From Callipepla californica brunnescens (taxonomy: Eukaryota > Chordata > Aves > Galliformes > Odontophoridae): a stretch of 64,000 nucleotides of DNA. Within the stretch, counting starts at the first letter, position 1; each line of letters begins with the position of its first letter. The notes under the pieces were generated by a model. That model was not told the origin of the DNA and ran no database searches. It saw only the letters and a list, made by a program, of their open reading frames with translations. The stretch lies in the NCBI GenBank assembly GCA_023055505.1, contig JALIRH010000006.1, positions 28,679,105 to 28,743,104 of the forward strand, written 5' to 3'. Positions 1-12,320 of this stretch are shown in pieces. The position numbers and the translations under genes are program-made.

Positions 1-2622
1 CCCAAGCTTCTCATTAAAGTCTTTACCTGAAAGGGATGAATTGCTCAGCCTATGTTCTGGCTGATATAGTATACAGATCAGTGTTTACATCTCTCCTTGC
101 ACTGAGTCTAATTTATAATTTAACACTGTTGAGACCAGCCTGACAATGTAAACATGGTATATTGATGACCTGCAAAAAAGAGAAGCTGTCTTTTACGCCA
201 AGTGCCTTTGGCTCTGTTTATGTTGGAAATGCATTATTAAAGAATGTGTGTGGTCAAGCTATAACCTTTCTAGTACTGAAGTATTCATTTACTTTGGGTC
301 ATTTCTTTGTTTCTCCTCACATAGTCTCCTAATCCAACAACTGATCAAGTTTCAGTCTTTCGCTTCAACCCTGCCAATTAAGATAGCATCATACACAGTG
401 TGACAGCTTTTTCAGGCTCTGTGAACCTTGTGCAGTGTGCCTTGTACTCAACAATTGAATTACGCTAATTCTGGGAACAAATACGTTATTCAGGTAATGC
501 TGAGCAATTTATAACCAAGGCAGCAACTTATTGTCCTTCCAACCTCTGTAAAATATGACACATGGCTGAATGTTCGTCATGCTTAGACTGCTTAGATAGA
601 ACCTGGAGATGGAGGAAATTAAGTTGTTACTTCAGCCTTGGTCAGTTTGCCTGCTTCTCTGTACTCAGTCCTGGATTGCCTGACTTTCTGAGAAGCTGTC
701 GCAGTTGGTGAGCTCGGTAAGCTATGGAGTTTTGTATGAGTGCTCTCTCTCATAGCCTGGGTGAAAGCTGTAGAAGTCTTTGAACACTAAACATACACAG
801 GGGATTTTCTAAATAAGCTCTTTCATTTTACTGTCTTCAGAAAATGCACCTAGGGTATATTAACCCAAAGCAAATGCTCAAGGAAAAGGAGATGCTGTGC
901 TACTAGCATTAAAAACTGATCTCTGAATGTGAGGAACAGCAACCTAAATGCTTTCAGCAGCACTGAGCCATAACTACACTGGTGAAGAAGTGTTATACAT
1001 TCTATCTTGGGAAAACTCACAATGAACCAGAACCTCTGATTCCTGCAGATGTTTGAAACATCTATCTGTGGCACCCAAAAGGCATTCCACCCTTGCAAGG
1101 GGTTGATAACTCTGCAGTATTGATGGTGCATGATGATCACACCTGTCCTACACTCAACATTATGTAATTCAGTATTCTGATGCACTTATCTTACAGTATA
1201 AAGAGATGTTTTACAAAGGAAGCCCACAGCATCCCAAGAGATACGGAGTGAGGAGTGCCCAGGTGCACATAAGCAGAGTCCTGTTTCATTTGTCTGCATT
1301 GCACATCCTCCATTTTATAAATTGTGTAACAAGCAGACTTCAGTTAATAACCCCGATCCTGAGAAAGTGAACATAATTTTAATCTTTCTTATATTTTACA
1401 AAATATCTACACATTAACAATTTTTCTTTGTGATATAAATAGAAGTGGAAAGAGCGATCATTGCCAGCTTTGCAATGGTGTTTGCAAGCAATAGCAGAAA
1501 TGTAGGTGATTAATGCAAAAACAATTTTTTGTGTGTGAATGCAAACGGTAAATACATTTCTACTGACAAATTGATAGCAAACAGTGAACTAGCCTTAGCA
1601 GTGTCTATCTGGGTTTCCAGGCACCTAAAGCAGCAACCCCTTCCACAGTAAGGATATCTTTCTGGCGAGGTTGCAATGTAACTGTGTCCCAGTTTTGTTG
1701 TTGTTTACTCTGTGTGACATCTATTGACTCAAATAAGTCATTTTTTATTCCTTTGTAGACATGAGAGTGAATTTAGCACAGTGTGTTATCACAGAGCTCC
1801 TCACAGACAGTGCTGACAAATAGCTGTGTGGACAACCCATTCAGGCTGTAGTACTATCCATCAGCAATGACAGTAGCTGGCAAACCAGTGCTGTTTATAT
1901 CAATTTGTTATTTTCTAGTAAGTTACCCAGCTTCATTATTATTGGGGGAGATAAAACGAAGATGAGAGGCCAAGACCCTCATTTGGTTCTTAATGCACTC
2001 CCATTGCTTTGATGTATTACAGAGAACAAAATTGACCGATGCGGTAGCTCATTACACAGGGAAAAACACACACTAAAATAACATATTTTCTTTACCTCTA
2101 CTTCAGTGACAACTCACAGCACTCTAGAAAGGATCCTGGGCCAGATGTTTAAAATAGACCCTCCCTACTTGGTCCTGATAAAGAAACTGGGATTCATGAT
2201 GCACTGCAGTCTGTAGGTGGAGAAAATTCTTTGAGACTCAATATCTTAAAGAACAAGAGTACAGTTTTAAGACTCCGTGTGAGCAAAAGCATTTCACTGG
2301 CTTTGCACAGCACTGCACAGTACCACCATCACAGTACTTCTCTAGGACATCATTCCCAGCTGTCCATGATACTTGAGCAACAAATCCTTCCCACCTCTTT
2401 TACAGTAACTGAAAACCATAATTATTATAGATTCAACCTCAAATTTTAGGATTTATAATTGAGGTAATCTATGGAAATCTGCCTTCCTTAAATGTGAGGA
2501 AGAGGTTCATATCCAGGAAGGTTGTTTCCTCCTGCAAACAGTTTTGTTGGGATAAGAAATACTCCTCTCCTAATGATATACCAGCTCCATAGAAAATGAT
2601 GCTTTTACTGTGAGCTCCCATG
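1..2622. other. Unique AT-rich noncoding DNA, no gene recognised
   Basis: I see complex, non-repetitive sequence with stop codons scattered in all frames. The longest open frame lies on the minus strand at 850-1185 (111 codons). It has no recognisable domain and no splice-site context. A splice-acceptor-like stretch (T-rich, then TTTGTAG) lies near 1755, but no open, biased exon follows it. Nothing here supports a gene, RNA or transposon. Confidence 0.6.
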
Positions 2623-2654
2623 AAAAAACAAACAAACAACAAACAAACAAAAAA
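2623..2654. repeat. (AAAC)n microsatellite
   Basis: An A-rich simple repeat of AAAC units with one AAC interruption, ending in a short A-run. It has no coding potential. Such repeats often come from decayed poly(A) tails, but no retroelement body is visible beside it. Confidence 0.85.
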
Positions 2655-5600
2655 GATTATTTCTCCAGAATTTATTTAGGGAAGCAAATGGTGGTTGGCT
2701 AGCTCTGATACTTTGCAATTTATAGACAGGACACAGCGGCAGTAAAACTTCCATTGTAGCATTAAGACTATCAGTACATCAGCACTTGTAGGCAGATGTT
2801 GATTTTCCTATGTTGGGCTTGGAGTTCTTGTAGATGAGATTCAGTTTATCTAACTTTAGACATGGAAAGAAGTGGGACAATATTCAGAAGCATAGGCTAT
2901 GATTTCTCTGTTCTGTTTCAGGTGTCCAACTTAGGATGCATTTAATCTGATGAATTTCAGCCCATTTTGTTTTATCCGCAGCCAAGCCAGGCATGTTACC
3001 CATCTTGCCATTTGGGAGTCAGACCCAGGATTCAGCTTCACTGATGTTATAAATAATGCCACACTGTCACTAATGGCAAAAAATACACGGAGCCTTGGAT
3101 TTGTGTCCGATCCCAAAGTGACCCTCCATGGAAGAGGAAGGTCCTAAAACTCTTGATTCACTACTGAATCACAGCAGGAAGAATTGCCTACTAAATTACA
3201 AGCATTGCTCCCTTGTGGCTTGAATGTTTCTTGAACCCTTATGTTTGTGCTGGGGCCCACTCCATACCTGTTTGTTTGTATGAGATTGGGTTAGATAGCA
3301 GCAAACATGCACAGGTGCTGCTGCTTCTCTCAGCTGTAATTAGGCAGCTCACCTAATGTGGGGATGGAAACATCCTTTGAGCTGTAAAATATTTGTCCTT
3401 CATTACCTGTCACCCTGACTTTTAGTTAGTGATGCTCCTTTTCCTGGAACATGCACGTAGTTAGGATTAATATCATAATTCTGTCTGACAGCCACTCAAA
3501 AGCTCCTCGGTGTTGATTAGGTTTTGGCAGCTGAACAGAGCTGCCACTGTGTTTTCTTTTGATACTGACTGGTGATAGGTTTGACAAGAAGTTAAAAAGA
3601 AAATAAAATTCTCTAAAAAACAAAACCCAATTAGCTCTTTTGTTATTCTGGTGAAGTGGAACAGATACTTCAGCTGCTGGTGGTGGTACAGGCAGAAACC
3701 TGCTCCTCATCCCCTGCTGCCCTCAGAGGACAGATGGATGAATGGTAGCGGATGGCTTAAAGATGTCTTCATCTGTTCATTAGGAAGGAAAGCAGAGTTT
3801 TGGCACCAGCTTTTAAAGAAAATAGAAGGTGCTAAATTCACTAAACTTTATTGGTTTGAATGTATAATAATGATAGTTTAATGGCAGGAGAGAGGCAGCT
3901 CATTAGAAGTGAGTAGCTCTGATTGCCCTTGTACGTCGCACCAGATAGCTTCTCAGCGCTCCTGAATCCTTGTTTGCTTTGTCTGAAGCTGAAATCCCAC
4001 AAGGTCTGAATGTAACCAGCTGTCTCGCTAACTAACTGCCAGCACTTTCTCTGAATGCAAGCTATCAGCTTCCACAACATCAGCCTCCTCCCCTGAGCTC
4101 TTCTTCACTGTCTCTCCCTGCATGATTGCTTTTATCTATTGCTTGCAGAGCTTCTTCTAATCATATTGCTTCTTGCCTCCGAGGGTCAAACACAAGACCA
4201 TTGCTACCTACACAAATGGGGAAGACTGTCACCTCCGCTACACTGATAAGCATTTGGCAGGCAGGACACTGCGAAGCAGGAGAGCAAACAGCCAGCAATC
4301 TGCAGACACCATAAATATGTTACATTCTCAGCAGGAAGATGGGCACTATATGTACCAAGAGGCCTTTGTTTAATGAGCTGTCAGAAAGCAGGCATGAAAT
4401 TATGTTTGAAAACATGTGCAAGCTGAAGAGACAGAGCTGGGGCACTGAAAAACCTCTTTGCCATTTCTGTGGCTGTTTGGAACATCTTATCAGTTTGAGA
4501 ACTGTCATGTGATGAGAGCTATCACTAGCAAGGTAATAGCATTTGAAAGCTACTGATTTTTCTCCCTCAGCTCCATTTTGTGACATAAATGAGCAAGAGA
4601 AAAACTCAACACTTTTTTCTGCAGATTTTTTTTGTCCTGAAGATGAAGCCAGGAACCCCAAAGTAAGCGTAAAGATGGGAGAGAAATCAAAATCATCATA
4701 AGTTGTAAAGGACTAACTGTCAAAGCCAAGAATATTGTTAATCCTGCAGAGATTGTGTTCATGTTACACCAATGCACCTCCCACCACTCATTGCTCTTGA
4801 CCAAATGCACACAGAAGCACCACAGTGCAGGTGACTGCTACAAGCAATGGCAGCACAAAGATGACATGGGGTCAGAGCAACAGCCTGCAATCCAGTGGTT
4901 GTCACCAGCTGTAAAACTCTGTGAAAAAAAATATGGTTGCTGCAGTATATTAACTCTGCTAGGATCACTTTAGGTAGGTATAATAGGCTGTGCAGAAACA
5001 CCAGGCTTCCACTGCAGTTAAACCATGCAGAACAAGTTGCTAAAGGTTTAGAACAAATCCTCAAGAATCCTTTGGGGCCACAAAGCCTTTTCTTTCTAAG
5101 ACAACTGGAGTGGTTTTGTTCGTGCCCAAGTGTCTGTGTTTTCTTTGTTTTTTAAGAAAACTTTTTACTGATTTTTTTTTGCTGCTTGAGCATTCGTGGT
5201 TCATTCCTGAAAAGGAACACTGAGCTGAACAACATAAACTGGGGAGGCACTCATTACCAAAGCTGGCTCTTTTTCTTCCCTTTCTTACTAAGGGTGTGGA
5301 TCAAAATCCAAGGCTTCTTGGTTGGATCAAGTGGAGCCCAAATCAACTCCACTCCTGTTCTTCTGAAATCCAGAACAAACTGACTTCTGGAAAAACTAAC
5401 AAACCAATCAAGAAACAGATGGCCAATGATACGTGGATCTTAGCAATTTTTGCCACAGCATGAACAGATCAGATCACTAGCAGTGTAGTATCACTAATGT
5501 TAAAAGGCACATGAAATGGGGAAAAAAGTAAAGCTTGTAAACCGTACTTCTAGGAGTTTTGAAATGGCAAATGTGATGTACGAGCAGAGAGGATACTTTT

Positions 5601-8600
5601 TAGAAGAAAACAATTCTCTTTGAGGTTGGACTATTCATTAATTAAAACTGAAAGTAAAATCAGATGTTGGCCAGCAAACAAGCAAAGAAATATTTCTGCC
5701 ATTAAATAGGTCCCTGAACTGTCATATTACTTGTAGTTTGGTGAGACCCTAATGTATATGGGCACCATTTAACTGCATGTCTGTGTCCCATGTTCTGCCC
5801 ACCTCATCTCACTGAGCATTCCCATTATACCATAGAAGATGAGGTCTTGCAGGAAGCATATTCTTAAAGGATAATACAGATGTAAGCCCCCTGTAGTTCA
5901 CATATCACCAGCCTGAGTATTTCCAGATAGGGGGATTCAAGCCATAAATCTCTGTTGAGGAATTTTTCCCATAACAGTCAAATATTTCTGTGGGGACATG
6001 TTTAATGTTTTTCAAGCTGCTTTTCCAATGTTAATGTTTTGCCAGTGTAAAGCAGATGAAGACAGTAGAAGCAACAGATAAAATTGTTTCCTCTGCTTTC
6101 CATTTGCTGACCTGAAATAGGTCGATTTCTGCAAACGTGTTTCATTTTTATCCTCACTAGTATGCTTCAGTGCCTAAGCAGTGTTTGATTATATTAAGAT
6201 CATAATAGCATGGATACTACAGAAACCAAAAGTATCCCATTAATTCATACAAGAAACTGTTTTGTCTGACCTTGTATGGATTATATGTTACTTTAGTTCT
6301 GAGGCCTAGTGAGTGATGCAAAATTTCATGAAAGAGCACAGCATTTCTTTCCATCTCCTGGGAGAGTCTGGTTTCTAAGAGGTCATGCGTTATTTGAATT
6401 GGAGTTCAGTACTGAACTGCAGGGAGATGGACATACAACTCTCTAAGAAAAAAGGAAAACTGAAAACCTTTTCATTGCAGAATTTTTGAAATTGGAGCGT
6501 TTTATTTAGGTTCACAAGGTGCTCTTTTTCTACTGTATTTTCTCTCCACTCCTCACTGACTCTGCTACCATGTTTGATACAATATACATACAGAATTTTG
6601 CTTAGTTTTGACTTTTTTTTTCTACCTTTCATATCTCATTTGTTAAAAGAAAAATGAAACTGTGATTTGACATAGGATAAAGATACTGAAATATCCTTCA
6701 AAGCTTGCTGAAGTTGGAGTACTACAGGGCTGATACACTTTCCTTCTGTGCCTCACTGAGGGATCACTACAAGTTGTGGATTTTCCGTGCTTTCCTACTG
6801 TTCACTTCTTTGCATACCCAAGCCTCTGCAAGGCCATAAAAAAGCAGAGGAAGAATGAGGAAAAGATCAAAAATTTTAGGGATCATGTAGTGTGGTATGG
6901 CAGAGATCACCAACTGCATTTTGGCATGTTTTATGTGCTGCAGGATTGTCCATAACGTCACCTGAATGGTATAAAAAATGGTCAAATGGGATGTGTTCAA
7001 TCACCTACTTCTCCCACTAAAGAAGGGAATCCCTAACAAAGGCTCTTCAGTCAGTGGAAAAACATACATTCCTATGAGGGCACTGAGCATGCTTTAGAAG
7101 TTGAAATTCCACTTAAGCCTATTTGCTTTGTCAGTGGAAAGGTCAGGTGCCTTTGAAGGCTTCTGAAGAGCAATTCAAGAGCCATGAAAAAAGTGAAGCA
7201 GGGAGCCAAGAGCACGTGGACTTCAGCTGTAGTCTTCCAGACTGGCTCAGTGTGAGCTTTTAACCACCTCCACCTGGAGCAGGGCCAGAGTTCCACTCCT
7301 GCCCTTGTCAGCAAGGCAGGACATGGCTCTATGGAACAGACATTGTGGTAGAAACAACCGCTGTGAGCCTCAGTTGAGAGGGACTGAGCATTTTCCCCAT
7401 CCTGCTTCAGCAGAATTGGCCAGGGTTTGAGGCATCTTTCATTTCCCAGCTCTGTTTTTGCTGCAGAAGACACAGCTTCTTTTTATTTTTCTAGACTGGC
7501 TGATCCCAGCATGCACCAAATCCATGAAGGGAAATAGGAAATGATTTTCTTAGTCCCTGAATTGACCCGTGGGTCTGACAATCCCACTAGACTCGGCAGT
7601 TTCTCTGCTGGTTTGAGGAGCACATGTTTATGCACCTGGGATCATGCAGCTTGAATTATTCTTTTAAACATTTTCATAGAGAGTGGCAGTGTAACAGAAA
7701 TCACTAAACAAAATGTACATTGTGTGTGACAGTTAGCAACGGGCCGGTTCACAGATTGTTAAGGGCTATTGAAAGTCATGCTTGTGTTTTTCTTCTTTAA
7801 CATTTTTCAAGGACAATTTGATTGCATTTCCCAGAAAGGTTAATATAAACAATCTGCTCCCCTCATTTTTATGAGAAGCATTTAAAAGTAAAACGTCCTG
7901 CTGTTATTTCGCTATTGCCTCTGTTATTGATGGCTGAGAATTCCCAAATAAATTCTGAAATTTTGCAGCTTTGCATATTTCTGGGAGAATTACTTGAACG
8001 TCCACTATCTTATTCCCTACCCACAGCAGCCCTGAGAAAGATAAAAGTTTCTTCAATGTATCCTTAATCCTAAAAGGCAGGATTCATCCCTTGGACTTTA
8101 GCCTCATGAAGAGTAGATATCTACTCTGAGCCAGTTATTTAATGCCCTCCACAGCCACAAGAGAGTGGTCTAGGTGCCAACTTGGCTCATCTTGTGTAGG
8201 TACCAGTCTTTGACATATGTGACTTATTTTGTGGAAGCAGCTTTCTCCACCAAAAACAGTCAGCTCAAATAGCACACTCAGATTGGTGTCATCCCTGTCC
8301 CACTCTGGTATGCTCCCTGGCTCTGCCCCACAGACCACGTTTGGTAGGACCCCTTCTGCGGTCAGTTTCTGCCAGGGTGACCAGCTGGCTCCAGCGCTTA
8401 CAAATGTACTCTGCACCTAACAAATGAGGAAATACTGTCTCAGAGTAAATTCTGAATGTACTTATGAGTATTCTTGGACCAAATTTGCAATTCCACTGTA
8501 AGCCTACAATCACAGGTGGGTTTTCAACCTTATCTCTGGTTGACCTCTCATGTTAATAATTATTTTCAGTTTATTCGGGTGATTTGATTATGAGGGTAGT

Positions 8601-10266
8601 CGACTACACAGGTTGCTTCCACCCTAAACTTACTTGTAATTGTCTCTTTGATTTTCACAAAACTAACGTATTTCCTACCAGTCATTCAACGTGTTGTCCA
8701 AATTGGATCTTATGTTCATTTTGTTCTCATCTCTCCCCACCCTCCATGTACAGAATTGAAAACAGAGGTAAAATGTTGAGGTGCTCTTAGTTCCTGCAGG
8801 AAGGAGCTGTATACCATCTCGGCAGTCCTCTGCACTGCAATAGATGCCCTAGCAGGAAAGGTGCATACATTTTAGAACAACACAAAATGATACCTCTGCA
8901 ACATAAGCTTTTAGACTTCAGTTAAATCTAGAGATGTTATTCATAAGGTGTAGCTGGGACCAAGTCAGGACCTTCTCCTCTCGAGGCAGGGCAGGTCCCA
9001 GTTGTGCTCTGAGACCCACATGCACATTTCCCATTTCCTGCCCTTCAGCAGCTGCATAGCCACTCTTTGAAGGGACGACAATACAGAAACTGTGCCCTTC
9101 TGGCAGCCTGCTCATATGTGATCGGATCTCTGTCTCCTGCCAGCCAGGTCTCCCCAGAAAGCTGCTTTCTTAGCTTTCCTTAGGCATTTTCTTTGTTATC
9201 CTGTTTGTTTCCCTGCAGATTTATCACTATTGCAAAACCCATTCTTTAGACTCACACAGATGCACAGAATACTTTTGTTCAGATTTGCTGGGGCACATTT
9301 GATCTCAATGCTGTGATCACCAATGCATAAAAAACGCATTGCCAGTTTTCATTAGATTCTTGCTGGCTGCAGATGCTCAAATACAAATGGTCACTTTATA
9401 TTAAAAATAACACTGTGCACAGAAATGTGTGTGTATATACGTAGAAAGTGACCTTACTAAAAGAAAGAACAATTGAAAAGAAAAACACACAAAAAAAGCA
9501 AAACCACCAACTCACCACCACTGGGTTAAAGCAGCATTTACCATACACCTCCAAAAAGAGAAATGGAAGATGTGATAAAGGTTCAAACCCCGAGAATCCA
9601 GGGTGTGGAACCAAGGAAGCAGCCAGCACCAGCAGGTCAGAAGTGGCATTCCATAAATATTCCCAGGTGACGCTGCAACCTGGCATCAGGCAGTAGCAGG
9701 TGTGAGTACTTCCACCAGACCTGGCTCAGAGGAATTTCCCATTAAAATCTCTGTGTCAGTCATTCAGGCCCCACAGTGTCTACAAGTGACTAACAGTTTC
9801 CAATGCCTCCACTACTTTGGTGCACAGCTGGATTTCTGAAGAGAGGTGTGTGTGGTCTCTAATAATTAAGCTCTTAGAAGAAGCAAACCCAAATTTAATT
9901 GTTTCTTTCAACATTTCCAGTATTGATACAGCCTTCAAGCAGAGAAGCCTAAGACATTCCTTTATGCTGAAAAGATTACAGCCCCCATACTGTTGAGAAA
10001 CTCAAATATACCTCAGTAATGCTCCCTATATAAGGAACATCTAGCAGAGTCTCTCATTCATTGTATAAAAGCCCACTACAAGACAGCTAACATATCTAAA
10101 ATATACTCCCTGCTTTCCAAGATGTACTCACAAATCATCTGTTTTAAAAGAGCCCTCTCTGAGTGTACTTCACAAAGTTTTCCATTTTGCCCTCCCAGGC
10201 AGCCTAGCAACGTTGCTGGTAATAAATAATGCCATGAAGGAAATTCTGTGTCAACTACAAGGGTTA

Positions 10267-10267
<1 letters not shown>
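2655..10267. other. Unique noncoding DNA, no gene recognised
   Basis: This is about 7.6 kb of complex sequence. The longest frames are minus 7072-7473 (133 codons) and minus 4320-4661 (113 codons). Neither contains a known motif, and both are within chance expectation. Short T- or A-runs occur near 4925, 5172 and 6612. The stretch around 7800-7990 is AT-rich but of high complexity and could be a conserved noncoding element; that is inference only. I recognise no transposon remnants. Confidence 0.55.

Positions 10268-10305
<38 letters not shown>
10268..10305. repeat. Poly(A) tract, 38 nt
   Basis: An uninterrupted run of 38 A on the plus strand. An AATAAA hexamer lies about 45 nt upstream (near 10,221-10,228). 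That is the arrangement expected of a retroposed poly(A) tail, although the upstream sequence matches no gene or SINE I know and I found no flanking target-site duplication. Open frames across it on the minus strand are just phenylalanine runs. Confidence 0.9.
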
Positions 10306-10307
<2 letters not shown>

Positions 10308-10835
10308 CTGAAGAAAATGTAAAAAAAGTATAATTTACTGCCCCCCAGCATCTGCTTTTATCTGTATCCTTTTGAGAACAAATTAACAAGTCTTGCATAT
10401 CTCCATATGTTTCTTTCCATGGAGCATCACGGCTGTGTACGTGTGTTTGTTTGGTCTGTAATATCAAACATGTATGCTATACACTGGAGAATTTGAAGAT
10501 TAAATGTTGATGATTCTTTTATAATATGATAAATCAACTCAAGAAAAAAGAAATACTTTAAAAGCCATAAGATTTTTTTTTTCTTTTGTCAATAGAAAGC
10601 AGCCCAAATCCCAGTGTTTCATGTGTACTTTTCAGGTAATAAAAGCAGCTGCTTTCAAAATGTGAATAAACCCCAGATGCTTACTAAAACCACCCCTCGA
10701 AGGCCAGCAATGAATTTAGATTATTTAAAAAAATTTTGAATTCTTTTTCTTTTTTGGTGTCAGAAATAGAATGAAAGAAGTGATCTTTATTTGAATTAAT
10801 TTTTTTTTTCAACTTGTCGATAGCCAAGGTATGTG

Positions 10836-10857
10836 TGTGTACATATATATGTACACA
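10836..10857. repeat. 22-bp perfect palindrome
   Basis: The arms TGTGTACATAT and ATATGTACACA are exact reverse complements with no spacer, giving a self-complementary 22-mer of mostly alternating purine and pyrimidine. It could extrude a small cruciform or bind a symmetric protein dimer. It could equally be a decayed TG/TA microsatellite, which fits the TG repeats just upstream. Confidence 0.85.
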
Positions 10858-11050
10858 AAAATGTCAGCAACTGGGTTAGAAATCCACTCAAATCTTTGAA
10901 CTACATTCTCACTAAATACAGGGAATATTAAAATCCAATCTGTATTATGTGAGCACAAGAGCGGTGTTGAAAAAACCGTGTTGAAAAAAACGAAAATTCC
11001 TTGCAAATTAATGGGGAATAAATTTAATCCAAAGAAAATTCCCAGTGCAG

Positions 11051-11092
11051 GTTTTTTGTTGTTGTTGTTGTTGTTGTTTGTATTTTTTTTTT
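11051..11092. repeat. (GTT)n microsatellite with T-run
   Basis: About seven GTT units follow a short T-run, and a further T-run of about 11 follows. It is low-complexity DNA. Frames reading through it give leucine/valine or asparagine homopolymers that should not be taken as protein. Confidence 0.85.
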
Positions 11093-11976
11093 CCAAAAAT
11101 ATCTTTGTCTTAACTCTAAAATCTAATGTTGACACAATTTCCAGACTAACAAGAAGGGGAAGTAATATTAATGTACTCAACCAGCATCCTGCATTCAATT
11201 CAGTGTCAGTGTTCAAAGTATTGTTGAAACACGGATATAGAAGATTCTGACCTTATGGCAGAAGAAAACATGTATCTGCATGTAAAAATGTGGACAGTAT
11301 GGGCCAAAACCAGAGCTCAGAGTGGCTGGGGAATCCAATGGGTTGTGCTGAATCATACCAATTAGGGGTTCACATCTGAAACCAGATTGTCAAGGGATTG
11401 TTTACCTGAGCCAGACACAGTGACTGTAGCAGAGATAACATTTGTTCAATTGCAGTGGGGCCTTTAATCATCTGAGACTGCTCATGTTGCTTTGTTAACA
11501 GCCATCCTTTCTGGTGCATTTAGGCACTTAAGCATTTTTCTGTAGAACTACTGACATACAAAAATAATATAATGGTAATGTCACTCCAAATGAATCAGAA
11601 AACAACATGAGGACCTTCAAAATGATGGCAAAGTCTTAGAAATTGAAATTAGTAATTGAAAATCTAACTTTTGCCTGTATTAAATATGAGGACCTAGCAG
11701 CCATTCAGCCAGAGAGCTTCAGCAGACTGATGCTCTGACACGTGGCTAAACTCTGCCCCTGTCTCACAGTCAAACATTTCATACAAACTTGCCCCAAATC
11801 TGCCCCATTTATCAAGCTTTCGCAAAATCTTGGTGAGCCTACAGTGGGCATAGACTTGTGGAGCTTGGCTCTATCTGTGCACGGCCCATCCAGCAGCTGA
11901 GACGTCGCACAATGCTGCCCAGCCCAGCTGCCTCCTCCTTCACACAGTTGTCATGTCTATTCTTGTCCCGGGAATA

Positions 11977-12320
11977 CAGAATCATAGCATCATCAGGGTT
12001 GGAAAAGATCACTAAAATCATCTTGTCCAACCATCAACCTGTCCAACTGAACAAGTCCCTCAGCTCCACGTTTCTTGAACATATTCAGTGACAGCGACTC
12101 CACCATCTCCCCCAGGCACCCTGTTCCAGTGCCCAAATACTATTTCTGAGAATAATTTTTTCCTAACCTCCAACCTGAACCTCCCCTAGTGCAACTTGAA
12201 GTCATCCTACTGCTGTTAACTGGGAGAGGAGGTCAACCCCCATCTCACTGCAACCTCCTTTCAGGCAGTTGTAGAGAGCTATAGGGTCGCCCCTGAACCT
12301 CCTCTTCTGCAGATGAAATA
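11977..12320 (-). mobile_element. CR1 LINE fragment, 5'-truncated
   Basis: Read on the plus strand, this starts with AGAATCATAG and continues with GGTTGGAAAAGATCACTAA and TTGTCCAACCATCAACCTG. Those are the reverse complement of the avian CR1 3' end, so the element lies on the minus strand. The similarity continues through the segments meaning 'clustered chance of failure' spacers of the CR1 tail region: CACCATCTCCCCCAGGCACC, CTGTTCCAGTGCCC and CAACCTCCTTTCAGGCAG. It fades after CTCCTCTTCTGCAG. Only the distal end of the LINE (tail of ORF2 and the 3' UTR) is present, as is usual for CR1. Many substitutions suggest an older copy. Frames across it are not genes. Confidence 0.9.

Larger units (their letters stand above)
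10306..11976. other. Unique AT-rich noncoding DNA with simple repeats
   Basis: Non-repetitive sequence with several T-runs (near 10,571, 10,801 and 11,083), a perfect palindrome at 10,836-10,857 and a GTT repeat. Around 10,965-10,990 a short unit (gtgttgaaaaaac) is duplicated in tandem. No coding frame is convincing: the 135-codon minus frame at 10,809-11,216 crosses the GTT repeat as an asparagine run. Confidence 0.6.

Noticed and set aside
2931..3147. Overlapping plus and minus frames after a TTTCAG acceptor-like site
   Set aside because: An acceptor-like sequence alone is common. The frames contain no domain, and no matching donor closes a plausible exon.
9575..9600. GGTTCAAACCC, resembling the tRNA B box/T-loop
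   Set aside because: The bases on either side do not form the 5-bp T stem, and no acceptor, D or anticodon arm can be drawn upstream.
10076..10467. Two minus-strand frames with long phenylalanine runs
   Set aside because: The runs are the 38-nt poly(A) read in antisense.
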